This document shows, in pieces, positions 24,110 through 31,768 of a stretch of 64,000 bases of DNA (position 1 is the first letter of the stretch; each line of letters begins with the position of its first letter). The notes below the pieces were generated by a model, which was not told the origin of the DNA, made no database searches, and saw nothing but the letters and a program-made list of their open reading frames with translations. A program made the position numbers and the translations under genes. The stretch comes from Elizabethkingia occulta (lineage in GTDB: Bacteria > Bacteroidota > Bacteroidia > Flavobacteriales > Weeksellaceae): contig NZ_MAHX01000020.1 in NCBI RefSeq assembly GCF_002023715.1, forward strand, positions 147,847 through 211,846. The letters are read 5' to 3'.

Positions 24110-24286
24110 TTAATTTTTATCTACGATAAATTTTCTGATTTTCATTTTGGGATCATAGTCCCAGTGTCCTTTTCGCTTTGCCTGAATTTCTTTTGCTTTT
24201 GCAAGGGCTGCGAATGCTTTTATGCGTTCCTGTTCTTTGGCATTTGCTTTTGCAACAATGTGCGCTCCGGTGTCTCCTGTCGTCAT
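24110..24286 (-). CDS. Small basic early protein
   Basis: A 58-residue reading frame whose ATG overlaps the stop of the upstream gene (TCAT at 24283-24286) and which ends eight bases before DUF3164. The product (MTTGDTGAHIVAKANAKEQE, then a Lys/Ala-rich helix and HWDYDPKMKIRKFIVDKN) is basic and helical. The tight coupling on both sides supports a real gene. Not recognised. Confidence 0.65.
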   Translation of the reverse strand: MTTGDTGAHIVAKANAKEQERIKAFAALAKAKEIQAKRKGHWDYDPKMKIRKFIVDKN

Positions 24287-24570
24287 ATTAATAGTTCTTT
24301 GGTTAATTCTGGGTTGTTATTCTTGTATTGTTCAATTGGAAGCCAGCGTTCCTGTTCTTCTTCGAAGTAGTACAGTAATCTATCTTGATCATATCTCATA
24401 TTGGGAGCATACCAGCTGAATTCTTCAATTAGCGCAAGTAAAACATGTATTGATTCATTAGAATCTTTAGTTTTATTTTGCATTAATAAATGAACTTGTA
24501 TTCTATCGTCCCACGTAAGCAACCTGTATATGCTGTCGAGTTGTAATAATGTTAAATATTGATGTTTCAT
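24283..24570 (-). CDS. Unknown early-region protein
   Basis: From the ATG at 24570 (MKHQYLTLLQLDSIYRLLTW) the protein has 95 residues, lying six bases after the ATPase gene; an earlier in-frame start would overlap that gene by 49 bases. It is acidic and aromatic (ALIEEFSWYAPNMRYDQDRL; YFEEEQERWLPIEQY). Not recognised. It overlaps the next small gene by four bases. Confidence 0.6.
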   Translation of the reverse strand: MKHQYLTLLQLDSIYRLLTWDDRIQVHLLMQNKTKDSNESIHVLLALIEEFSWYAPNMRYDQDRLLYYFEEEQERWLPIEQYKNNNPELTKELLI

Positions 24571-24575
24571 AGGTT

Positions 24576-25202
24576 TTATTTTGTTTCGGTTGTTCCCCAA
24601 TATTTTTGTGCGCCTTCGTCCCAAATGGTGTAAATGCCTCCGTTGTGTCCGATATATCGACCTTTGGAAAATGCACGGAAACCTTCAATCCAGATTTTTA
24701 AACTTGCATCATACATTACTTTTACTGCTGATTTTCCGGACGGGTTCTTTCCGTCTGCCTGACTGGTGAAAATGAAAAGCTTGTTTGGATATTTCCGTTT
24801 CATGGCTAAATACTGCTGAAAGGTTTGATTTGTATATTGCCAGCTATCATTTACTATTATATCAGGGCTTTTACGTCTGGAAAGGCGTTCGTCTAAAGCC
24901 TTCATATCTTCACATATTAGCTGTACTTTTCGCCCGCATTCATGAACCCTGTGTCGTTTCCATGCATTTTGCATGGTGTGACTGGTTCCTTCTTCTAAAG
25001 AGTTGTAAAGAACCCGTCCAAACTTGCTTAACTCCTTTACCAACTCCAAAATGAAGCTTGTTTTTCCGTTTCCAGAGTTTCCCCAAATGAACCAAACGCC
25101 ACTAGTCTCAGGTGTGTCAAAGGCATCATACCATTTTCCGTCGAAGTCAAAGAGCTTATATTTTTTACTGAGAATATCCGTTGAGGATAGGGCTTTGTTC
25201 AT
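24576..25202 (-). CDS. P-loop ATPase (RecA/DnaB-like fold), early phage protein
   Basis: The 208-residue protein has a Walker A motif, WGNSGNGKTSFILEL (about residues 40-54), and a Walker B-like strand, SPDIIVNDSWQYT (about residue 112), then IFTSQADGKNPSGKSA and a C-terminal half like recombinase/AAA_25-type ATPases. It follows the MuB-type gene two bases later. This second ATPase is not MuB; it may help replication or target handling during transposition. In other Bacteroidota transposable phages an ATPase often sits here. Confidence 0.75.
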   Translation of the reverse strand: MNKALSSTDILSKKYKLFDFDGKWYDAFDTPETSGVWFIWGNSGNGKTSFILELVKELSKFGRVLYNSLEEGTSHTMQNAWKRHRVHECGRKVQLICEDMKALDERLSRRKSPDIIVNDSWQYTNQTFQQYLAMKRKYPNKLFIFTSQADGKNPSGKSAVKVMYDASLKIWIEGFRAFSKGRYIGHNGGIYTIWDEGAQKYWGTTETK

Positions 25203-25204
25203 GG

Positions 25205-26146
25205 TTACTGTTTTGGCATATTGAGTATTTTTCTTACTAGATTTTCGGTAACTGGTTCACCAAGTCTTTCTGCTTCTCGAAGTGCAGGAACTAATACATC
25301 ATGTAATTCTCCATAGTTCTCACACTCTCTTTGAAGGAACTTAACCAAATTTTTATCCTCAATACCCTCCAAAAATTCTTTATATCTGGTATCAATTGGC
25401 TTTAATTCTCTGATTCCGTACTTTACACGGCGGTAAAACTGTGGCATACCTGCTGCATTTTTATTTTTCAGCTTTTCAATCTTTGTTCTTAGCTGATCGG
25501 TACCAATAAGAATGAGTGCGCATTTTCCGTTTAGGTGGTCGTGAAACTCTTTTATATTGCATAATGTTGCCTGTTTCATATATTCCGATTCATCCCAAAT
25601 AACAGATGGATTTCTGCCGTTTAGTCGTAATCTGTTTAATTCTTTGGTAATAGTGTGGATTTTTCGGGATTTTGAACCAGCAATAGGTAATCGCATAGCT
25701 AATCCTAATTTATCTAACAGGTCTCCGATAGTGTCCATTGAACCGACAGTTATTTTAAATCTGTTTTTGGGATTTTGCTTTACAAATAAATCTGTTATAT
25801 AAGTTTTACCACACCCAGTGGAACCGATTATAATATTTGTATATCCAAACTTTTCAGCATCTTCTAAAACAGAAATCATCTGATTAAGCTGCGGGGTTTG
25901 TTTTAATGTCCAGTGACTTTTATTTCCGTAGTTATAACCGATTACATCGGCAACCATACGAAAATATTTATCGTCAATATCTACTTCCTTTCCGCTTACA
26001 GTAATAAAATACTGGCTTTTTCTCATGTATGACAGATAATTGGCTGGTACTGCCGTTTCTGTTGAAAACTCATTGGCAGAAAAATTATGTTCATCCATCC
26101 ATAACTCAGCGGCTGCCATTATTTGGTCTTTGGTAGTTTTATTCAT
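25205..26146 (-). CDS. MuB-type ATP-dependent target DNA activator
   Basis: The 313-residue AAA+ ATPase binds target DNA and activates and directs the MuA transposase. Residues 1-60 hold a small helix-turn-helix region (SANEFSTETAVPANYLSYMR). Walker A is IIIGSTGCGKTYITDLFVKQ (about residue 100) and Walker B PSVIWDESEYMKQA (about residue 180), followed by the sensor-1 strand CALILIGTDQLRTKIEKL. It overlaps the transposase gene by eight bases, the A-B order of Mu. Confidence 0.9.
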   Translation of the reverse strand: MNKTTKDQIMAAAELWMDEHNFSANEFSTETAVPANYLSYMRKSQYFITVSGKEVDIDDKYFRMVADVIGYNYGNKSHWTLKQTPQLNQMISVLEDAEKFGYTNIIIGSTGCGKTYITDLFVKQNPKNRFKITVGSMDTIGDLLDKLGLAMRLPIAGSKSRKIHTITKELNRLRLNGRNPSVIWDESEYMKQATLCNIKEFHDHLNGKCALILIGTDQLRTKIEKLKNKNAAGMPQFYRRVKYGIRELKPIDTRYKEFLEGIEDKNLVKFLQRECENYGELHDVLVPALREAERLGEPVTENLVRKILNMPKQ

Positions 26147-28184
26147 CGTTATCTAGGTATTTATTTAGGTTTACTTTATTTGCGTAATAGTCATTTTGTT
26201 CTTTTTCCCAATCGAAATCGGTTCCTTGTTGTATTTGCTTTTCCTGCTTATTGAGTAGGTTTTTAGAGCGATCTAAACGTTTTGCGTTCCGTTGGTCTTT
26301 ATGCTGTCCTCTGCTATCTACTATCACCATTTTCGCAAGGGTTCCGTCTAATTCAGGGTTTCGGATAAACATTTGGTTAACTTCTTTGTAATCTTCTGCC
26401 TGAGTATCAAGAATCACCTGCTTCATTTCCTTATTAAATCGACCTATTTTTGCTAATTCTTCGGCATCACCTTCTTTGCGGTCATATAAAGCCATTGGCT
26501 GCACATATTTTTCCTGAAGCATGAAACTGATATTATGTTCTTCATTGTAGGCAAGAACCTGATTAAGATCATTGCTATCGTATTTTATTGTCCAATCAAG
26601 GTGTGCATACATTCTGAAATTAATATCAAAGCTGTCGTACTCATGCTTTTTGCCATTAATAGCGATGTGAAGACCGTTGTGATTGACTTTGTTTGTGTAA
26701 CCTGTTGTTTCTCCAAAGTGTAAAAGGAAATCCTGATTACTGATCTCTTTTTTCGCATCCTCAGGCATATTATTATAAGCTTCGATATACTGTTCTTTCA
26801 GCCTTTCCCTTTCTATTTCAATCATCGTAATGATTTGGGTAATACAACCGTTTTCATCTGGGAATGAGTGTCGAATTTTATTTAAATATTCTTCATTTGG
26901 TTGCTTTTCAGCTTTCACTCCGTGTCCGCTCCAATTCGGTGCTAACTGGCAATACTTTTTATTAAAAAATTTAAACCACGGCTCAATTACTTTAGATTTT
27001 GCATTACCAACCTTTGCAGGAGTAAAGCTTTTAGACATCATTTCGTAAATAGGCGTCATTTTCTTCTTAGAATAGTTATCAGACTGTATCTGTAATACTT
27101 TATGCTTTTGTCCAAATAATTCTTCAGTATGAAGAACTGCATTTCTGAGAGCCTGCTGTATAAGACCTGAACTTTCCTCTCTTCCAATTGCATAACCGAT
27201 AGGATATTTTATTACTGGGTCTAAAACAACCACCATTGTAAGGCGATTATGATAAGTTGTGATCTTATCACCTTTTAAGTTCTTGCTTTGTCTCTGATAT
27301 AGTAATTCGATATCCCATCCATCAACAGTCCAGAACAATAATGGAGCAGAAGGTGCTTTTCTTTTCACCTGCATACCTATGTTATCATTAAATGCCTTTT
27401 CTCCATTGGTTCCTGCATATACTAACAGATTCCACTTTTTGCGATAATTGCCAATTGTTCCGGCAGATAGTTCTGGAAAGCCCTGTATTTTAGCAACTGA
27501 GTTGTAAATCATTGCTATTTGCTCATTATCCAGATTACGGTGATCTCTTAGTAATTGGCGCAGTAAAGCTTCTTGTGTAGCATCTTTTACTTTTATCGCT
27601 TTTTTCTTTCCGAAATTCTCAGAAACCAATGATTTATAACCATCTTTTGCAAATTCAGCCAATTTATCTCGTAAACGGCGGTCAGTTCCCGGCAAAGTAT
27701 GTCCGATTTGACCTTTTACTTCTTTTACCGCAATTGCAGCTTCTTGCCAAATTTTAGTGATCGATCCGCCTCTTGACTTTCTGAAAGCTTTCATATCCTT
27801 CATATAAGCGTCAACAGCTTGTATCATCTGAGCATTTCTGACATATTCATCCTGTTTTTCCGGAGAAAGCCTTCTGTAATCCTCTAGCAAATGAGTTGCA
27901 TAGAAGTCAATCGCTTCATAATCTGTCTTGTAATACTTTAAAATCAGATGTTGAGCCTCTTTTTTAGGAGGAATACCAAGTTTTTTTACTATTTCAACTC
28001 TGAATCGTTCAGGTATGCTATCAAACTCTACAAGAGCACAGTTATCTAAGCCTTTACCCTGTCTAACTCGATTTAATTTACCTTGTCTACATTGTTTATC
28101 ATAATTAGATTTAGACATAACGCCCAAATCCTCATACAAGGCTCGTCCGGGAATCGTTAAAGTGTTATGATAAAAATCGTACAT
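26139..28184 (-). CDS. MuA-type DDE transposase
   Basis: The 681-residue enzyme cuts and joins phage ends to target DNA during lysogeny and replicative transposition. The N-terminal MuA-like winged-helix region (LTIPGRALYEDLGVMSKSNY) is followed by a helical end-binding domain. The integrase core carries the triad: D in LLFWTVDGWDIELLYQRQ (near 285), D in VLQIQSDNYSKKK (near 367) and E in SKVIEPWFKFFNKKYCQLAP (near 401). After it come a Mu-transposase C-terminal barrel and a basic tail. The length is close to Mu A (663). A GC-rich hairpin and T-run precede its ATG. Confidence 0.94.
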   Translation of the reverse strand: MYDFYHNTLTIPGRALYEDLGVMSKSNYDKQCRQGKLNRVRQGKGLDNCALVEFDSIPERFRVEIVKKLGIPPKKEAQHLILKYYKTDYEAIDFYATHLLEDYRRLSPEKQDEYVRNAQMIQAVDAYMKDMKAFRKSRGGSITKIWQEAAIAVKEVKGQIGHTLPGTDRRLRDKLAEFAKDGYKSLVSENFGKKKAIKVKDATQEALLRQLLRDHRNLDNEQIAMIYNSVAKIQGFPELSAGTIGNYRKKWNLLVYAGTNGEKAFNDNIGMQVKRKAPSAPLLFWTVDGWDIELLYQRQSKNLKGDKITTYHNRLTMVVVLDPVIKYPIGYAIGREESSGLIQQALRNAVLHTEELFGQKHKVLQIQSDNYSKKKMTPIYEMMSKSFTPAKVGNAKSKVIEPWFKFFNKKYCQLAPNWSGHGVKAEKQPNEEYLNKIRHSFPDENGCITQIITMIEIERERLKEQYIEAYNNMPEDAKKEISNQDFLLHFGETTGYTNKVNHNGLHIAINGKKHEYDSFDINFRMYAHLDWTIKYDSNDLNQVLAYNEEHNISFMLQEKYVQPMALYDRKEGDAEELAKIGRFNKEMKQVILDTQAEDYKEVNQMFIRNPELDGTLAKMVIVDSRGQHKDQRNAKRLDRSKNLLNKQEKQIQQGTDFDWEKEQNDYYANKVNLNKYLDNDE

Positions 28185-28200
28185 AGTTTAAAAAAATTGT

Positions 28201-28240
28201 TCCCGCCGTGGTGTCGAATCCACGCTATGCCGTGGCGGGA
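28201..28240 (-). promoter_or_regulatory. GC-rich tRNA-T-arm-like hairpin in front of the transposase gene
   Basis: On the - strand the 40 bases fold as a 6-7 bp outer stem (TCCCGCC with GGCGGGA) and an inner 5-bp stem (CGTGG with CCACG) around the loop ATTCGACA, like the acceptor and T-arm of a tRNA. A run of seven T (28190-28196) follows, then the transposase ATG at 28184. It may act as an attenuator. It is not a complete tRNA. Confidence 0.5.
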
Positions 28241-28247
28241 GATTTAC

Positions 28248-28255
28248 TATATTTG
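28248..28255 (+). promoter_or_regulatory. -7 box for the + strand zinc-ribbon gene
   Basis: TATATTTG fits TAnnTTTG and lies 24 bases before the ATG at 28279. The following ...TTATTCC resembles the bases after the early promoter at 29026-29033, so the same repressor might act on both. No -33 box is clear because the hairpin occupies that place. Confidence 0.45.
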
Positions 28256-28278
28256 TTATTCCACTAAAAAATATAGTT

Positions 28279-28482
28279 ATGACTAATTATTCAAGATCAA
28301 AATGTCCTAAATGTGAAAACTCACGTTTTGAAATGGTTGAAGATGTCCCGGAAGATTCTAATTATAAGATGATGTTTATCCGATGTACCTCTTGTAAAAC
28401 GGTTATTGGAGTAGGTGATTACTATAATATTGGCACCTTAATCCATAAACTTGCTAAAAAGCTTAATGTTCGTTTAGACTAA
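28279..28482 (+). CDS. Small zinc-ribbon protein
   Basis: The 67-residue protein has two CxxC knuckles, KCPKCENSRFEMVE (residues 8-21) and IRCTSCKTVIGVGD (about 35-48), which would hold one zinc ion, and a helical basic end. It is transcribed against the early operon, between the tiny early genes and the transposase, with its own promoter-like box; its end overlaps the convergent gene at 28463-28648 by 20 bases. A regulatory or antisense role is possible, as is that of a host-type cargo gene. Confidence 0.7.
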   Translation: MTNYSRSKCPKCENSRFEMVEDVPEDSNYKMMFIRCTSCKTVIGVGDYYNIGTLIHKLAKKLNVRLD

Positions 28483-28648
28483 TAGTTTTTTCAATTTCTT
28501 TAATCTTTTTCCATACTTCCTCATACTGTTCTGGTGGAAGCAATATTCCTTTTTGCTCTATAGAAATAGCTAGTTCTTTTTTTTGAGATTCAACAGATGC
28601 TTGAGAAAGACTGGATGCTGTATTTGAGATAATTAATAGAATTTCCAT
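28463..28648 (-). CDS. Tiny early protein
   Basis: A 61-residue helical protein (MEILLIISNTASSLSQASVE; LLPPEQYEEVWKKIKEIEKT) that starts two bases after the preceding small gene in the early operon. Not recognised. The close packing supports a true gene. Confidence 0.5.
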   Translation of the reverse strand: MEILLIISNTASSLSQASVESQKKELAISIEQKGILLPPEQYEEVWKKIKEIEKTISLNEH

Positions 28649-28650
28649 TT

Positions 28651-28794
28651 CTAAAGGGCTTTATAGGTTGTTTTATAAGTGAATCCTAAGAGTTGGTATG
28701 AAGTTGCCAACTCTTTTATATGGCTATCAACATTTTCTACTTCATAAGTTGAAATACAGAATATGTTCTGCAATAATTTTTGCAATAATTTCAT
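28651..28794 (-). CDS. Tiny early protein, translationally coupled
   Basis: A 47-residue reading frame (MKLLQKLLQNIFCISTYEVE; ELATSYQLLGFTYKTTY) whose ATG overlaps the stop of the gene upstream (TCAT at 28791-28794) and whose stop lies two bases before the next ATG. No family is recognised; the coupling on both sides is the evidence. Confidence 0.55.
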   Translation of the reverse strand: MKLLQKLLQNIFCISTYEVENVDSHIKELATSYQLLGFTYKTTYKAL

Positions 28795-29000
28795 AATGGT
28801 TGTTTTTTGAAGTTTTCAAGTGCTTTTATTGAAGGATTAGCCAATTCATAATATTTTTTACGAATGGTTTCTGCTGTTAAACTATGTTTCTCTTTACGGA
28901 CACACATTCTTACAAATCGTGTTGACACCAAGAATTCTTGAGAAAGAGCATTGATGATTTCCGTATTGTAACTTTCTCTTTTTTTTGTTTCTTTGTTCAT
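28791..29000 (-). CDS. Small DNA-binding-like early protein (Ner position)
   Basis: The 69-residue protein (MNKETKKRESYNTEIINALS) is the first gene of the leftward early operon, divergent from the repressor. Its centre (LVSTRFVRMCVRKEKHSLTA) could form a helix-turn-helix, and its place and size fit the Ner regulator of Mu, which turns down early transcription. Sequence relation to Ner is not evident; the call is from place. Confidence 0.55.
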   Translation of the reverse strand: MNKETKKRESYNTEIINALSQEFLVSTRFVRMCVRKEKHSLTAETIRKKYYELANPSIKALENFKKQPL

Positions 29001-29011
29001 TGCTTTATTTA

Positions 29012-29058
29012 TTCCGATTATGGAACAAATATATAGAGATTTCTCAATTAACTACAAA
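29012..29058 (-). promoter_or_regulatory. Early promoter with overlapping operator
   Basis: On the - strand, TTTG (29055-29058) is followed after 21 bases by TATATTTG (29026-29033), an almost ideal Bacteroidota promoter for the early operon. An imperfect palindrome, TTCCGATTATGGAA (29012-29025), lies right at the expected transcription start and is the likely repressor operator. Confidence 0.75.
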
Positions 29059-29063
29059 TAAAA

Positions 29064-29762
29064 ATGAGAGAAAATTCAATTTTAAAAGAAAGAATTATGC
29101 AATACCTTGATTATAAAGGTATTAAAAGACGTAAGTTTTATGAAGACACAGGTGTGTCTAACGGTGTTTTATCACAAAACAATGGATTATCAGAAGATAA
29201 TTTAATGAGATTTCTCAATTTTTATACAGAAGTTAACCCTACTTGGCTTTTAACAGGTAGTGGAAATATGTTAAAAAAAGAATTGTATCTATATGAAAAG
29301 CAAGTTGAAAATTTACCTGACTTAAAAGAAGAAGAGACGGTATACAAGAATGATAAAACTATAAATTTAGGAATTCCATTAATTCCAATTGATGCCATGG
29401 CAGGTTATGGTACCGGATCAATGCAAATTATGGATTATGAAACAAGCTATTATGAGGTTCCTGAATTTACAGAACTAAAAGCAGAATTTATGATTAGGGT
29501 AAAAGGTTCTTCAATGTATCCTAAATATAGTTCGGGAGATTTAATAGCTTGTAAAAAGATATCTTCAAATACCTTTTTTCAATGGAATAAGGTATATGTG
29601 TTAGATACAGAACAAGGAGCTTTAATAAAACGTGTAAAGAAATCTCAAAAAGAAAATCATATTTTACTAGTTAGTGATAATTCTAATTATGATCCATTCG
29701 ATATACACCTTGACAATATTTACTCAATTGCTTGCGTCTTAGGTGTCATAAGATTAGAATAA
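29064..29762 (+). CDS. Phage repressor with S24 (LexA/CI-like) peptidase domain
   Basis: The 232-residue protein keeps the prophage silent. The N-terminal 70 residues are a helix-turn-helix (GIKRRKFYEDTGVSNGVLSQ; NPTWLLTGSGNML). The C-terminal S24 domain has the nucleophile in KGSSMYPKYSSGD (about residue 152) and the general-base Lys in ALIKRVKK (about 190). An Ala-Gly pair in PIDAMAGYGTG (about 112) is a plausible self-cleavage site, so DNA damage may induce the phage through RecA. It faces the early operon across 63 bases. This differs from Mu itself, whose repressor has no peptidase. Confidence 0.9.
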   Translation: MRENSILKERIMQYLDYKGIKRRKFYEDTGVSNGVLSQNNGLSEDNLMRFLNFYTEVNPTWLLTGSGNMLKKELYLYEKQVENLPDLKEEETVYKNDKTINLGIPLIPIDAMAGYGTGSMQIMDYETSYYEVPEFTELKAEFMIRVKGSSMYPKYSSGDLIACKKISSNTFFQWNKVYVLDTEQGALIKRVKKSQKENHILLVSDNSNYDPFDIHLDNIYSIACVLGVIRLE

Positions 29763-30097
29763 CCTCCCTTTTTAATCAGGTTACCTTTGTAATTCGTTGC
29801 AGGTAAAGGGTTTTGATATTTTTATTATTAAAAAATAGGGGTGTTAAAATGTGTTTTTAATGCTTTTTTTAATGCTTTTAAGTAATAATGCACTATTTTA
29901 AGACTATTATTTTTCATATTTAAGGTATGCCTAAAAGTATGCCTAAAGGTATGTTTTAATATTTTGTTTTTAAAATTTTAGCATTCTAGCATATATGCAA
30001 AAAACTAATATTCATGATGGTTCCAGAATTAACAAATCTTTATAAATAGGGCATTCAGTACATATTTGTATATATAAACAATAAATGCCCCAATAGG

Positions 30098-30257
30098 GAC
30101 ATTTAATTTGTATTTAATTTTGGTTGAAACGGTATTTAAATGGTATTTTTTGACATTTAATTTTGATTTTATAAGAATGCCTACTTGCACCGTTTTTCTT
30201 TTATTTATCGGCGTTTGCGCCCTATTTTTTTGATTTTTATTTTTGACATTTTATTTT
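30098..30257. repeat. Probable prophage left end with three transposase-binding repeats
   Basis: Three copies of GACATTT(A/T)ATTT lie at 30098-30109, 30152-30164 and 30245-30257, spaced 54 and 93 bases. Mu also has three MuA sites at its left end, one at the tip and two further in with similar unequal spacing. The inward strand from 30248 reads TGTCAAAAAT, and TG is the usual transposon tip. The rest of 29,763-30,338 is AT-rich and without genes, with the near-repeats TATGCCTAAA at about 29,935-29,955. Confidence 0.65.
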
Positions 30258-30338
30258 AGGGGGTATAGTATTGAATAAAAGATTTGCAAGTAGAGTGGAT
30301 TATAAATTAATTTTAACCAGCTAAAAATAAACACCAAT

Positions 30339-30914
30339 ATGACTTTTAAAATATATACCAAAACAGGAGATAAAGGAGAAACTGCTTTATATGGTGGAAC
30401 TCGTGTTTCTAAGGCTAGCGCAAGGGTAGACGCTTATGGTACCATTGACGAATTGAATGCCTTTATCGGAATAGCCAAAAGTCATATTGATGATAGTGAC
30501 TGCCTGAAGCAACTTGCAGAAATACAATATGATCTTTTTACATTAGGTTCTGAGGCTGCAACACCAATAGATAAAGTATATCTGGCAAACGGAAAGTCCC
30601 GTTTACCAGTAACAATAAAAGAGGAAGATATCAGCAAGCTTGAAGTATGGATGGATAAGATGGATGAAAGTTTGGAGCCATTACAGTTTTTTATTTTGCC
30701 AGGTGGTGGAAAAGCTGCTACATTTCTTCATGCTGCCAGAACAATTTGCAGACGGGCAGAACGCGGAATGGTATTTCTGAATGAAACTGAAGAAGTGCGT
30801 CCAGAACTTATTAAATATCTTAACCGATTATCCGATTATTTATTTGTCATGGCGCGCTATGCCTCCATGTTGGATAATGAGCAGGAAGAATACTGGAATC
30901 CTAACGCGAGATAG
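30339..30914 (+). CDS. pduO: Cob(I)alamin adenosyltransferase, PduO type
   Basis: The 191-residue enzyme moves the adenosyl group of ATP onto cob(I)alamin to make coenzyme B12. The N-terminal ATP-binding motif TKTGDKGETALYGGTRVSKA (residues 5-24), DAYGTIDELNAFIG (about 31-44), and the C-terminal PGGGKAATFLHAARTICRRA and YLNRLSDYLFVMARY are all as in PduO trimers. It is the first host gene beside the prophage. TTTG (30283-30286) and TAATTTTA (30308-30315) 21 bases apart may be its promoter, which the phage insertion leaves intact. Confidence 0.95.
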   Translation: MTFKIYTKTGDKGETALYGGTRVSKASARVDAYGTIDELNAFIGIAKSHIDDSDCLKQLAEIQYDLFTLGSEAATPIDKVYLANGKSRLPVTIKEEDISKLEVWMDKMDESLEPLQFFILPGGGKAATFLHAARTICRRAERGMVFLNETEEVRPELIKYLNRLSDYLFVMARYASMLDNEQEEYWNPNAR

Positions 30915-30972
30915 CAAATTTTGATATCCATATAAAAGTATAATTAAAGCTAAGCTAATTTTTTATTTGTAA

Positions 30973-31584
30973 ATGAAAGCATTACTCTTCATAAATGGAG
31001 AACCTCCTAAAAATATTCCTGAAATCAAAGATTATGATCTTATTGCATGTACAGATGGTGCATTTCATTATTTAAGAGAAAAGAATTTCCCTTTAGATCT
31101 TTTAGATTTTATTTCAGGTGATTTTGATTCATATGAAGAGAGCGAAAAAATCGTTTCTGAAAAACTAATCCATACACCGGATCAGAATAAAACGGATTTT
31201 CACAAAGCTTTAGAAATAATCATAGAAAAAGGTTTTTATGAGGTAGATGTTTATGGAGGGAGTGGTGGCGAGCAGGATCATTATTTGGGAAATCTTACAG
31301 TAGCATACCTGTTCAGAAATAAATTGGAGATTACTTTTTACGACGAATATTCAAAATATTTCTTTATTCCGAATGAATTCGAAGCTCAGAATGTATTAGG
31401 GAAAATCATTTCTTTAGTGCCATATCCTGTTGCAGAAAATGTAGTAACAAGAGGGCTTAACTGGCCTCTGTTTGGAGAAGAACTAAGTATGACAGGAAGA
31501 ATAGGAACACGTAACTTTGCTGTGGAAGATATTTTTACCTGTTCTTATAGTGATGGTGCAATATTGCTATTTATTGGTAAATAA
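30973..31584 (+). CDS. thiN: Thiamine pyrophosphokinase
   Basis: The 203-residue enzyme transfers pyrophosphate from ATP to thiamine. Family motifs: LIACTDGAFHYL (residues 24-35), DFISGDFDSYEE (about 45-56), TPDQNKTDFHKALEI (about 68-82) with the catalytic Asp/Lys set, and YGGSGGEQDHYLGNL (about 94-108) for magnesium-ATP. The C-terminal domain is the thiamine-binding beta sandwich. Alone in a short unit with its own hairpin terminator behind it. Confidence 0.93.
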   Translation: MKALLFINGEPPKNIPEIKDYDLIACTDGAFHYLREKNFPLDLLDFISGDFDSYEESEKIVSEKLIHTPDQNKTDFHKALEIIIEKGFYEVDVYGGSGGEQDHYLGNLTVAYLFRNKLEITFYDEYSKYFFIPNEFEAQNVLGKIISLVPYPVAENVVTRGLNWPLFGEELSMTGRIGTRNFAVEDIFTCSYSDGAILLFIGK

Positions 31585-31608
31585 TACGTTACAGAATAAA
31601 TTTTTATT

Positions 31609-31637
31609 AAAAGAGAAGAATTTTGATTTTCTCTTTT
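31609..31637 (+). terminator. Terminator after thiN
   Basis: AAAAGAGAA (31609-31617) pairs with TTCTCTTTT (31629-31637), followed by more T. Confidence 0.7.
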
Positions 31638-31768
31638 TTATTTTTTCTCGCTTTCTAACTACTGCATTCTATTTAAAAAAACTGCTTTCAAAATCCATTA
31701 ATTTTTAGCAATTTTGTCGCTCGAAAAATCGATTTTATTTTATGTTATTTAAACCCCCATTGTAAAGA

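Larger units (their letters stand above)
1..30257 (-). mobile_element. Mu-like transposable prophage (incomplete in window)
   Basis: The stretch holds a MuA-type DDE transposase next to a MuB-type ATPase, a repressor facing them, DUF3164, Mu gp27/gp28/gp29/gp36/F/G-like head genes, a protease-scaffold, capsid, lysis genes, tail tube, chaperone and tape measure. This is a transposable phage. No contractile-sheath gene is visible and a frameshifted GT-type chaperone precedes the tape measure, which suggests a siphovirus tail. The left end is placed at about 30,245-30,257 from three GACATTT repeats and the start of host genes at 30,339. The right end is outside the window, so a target-site duplication cannot be tested. 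All modules look intact. Confidence 0.93.

Noticed and set aside
28201..28240. tRNA or tmRNA gene
   Set aside because: Only acceptor-like and T-arm-like stems exist within 40 bases; there is no D-arm or anticodon arm and the loop has eight bases.
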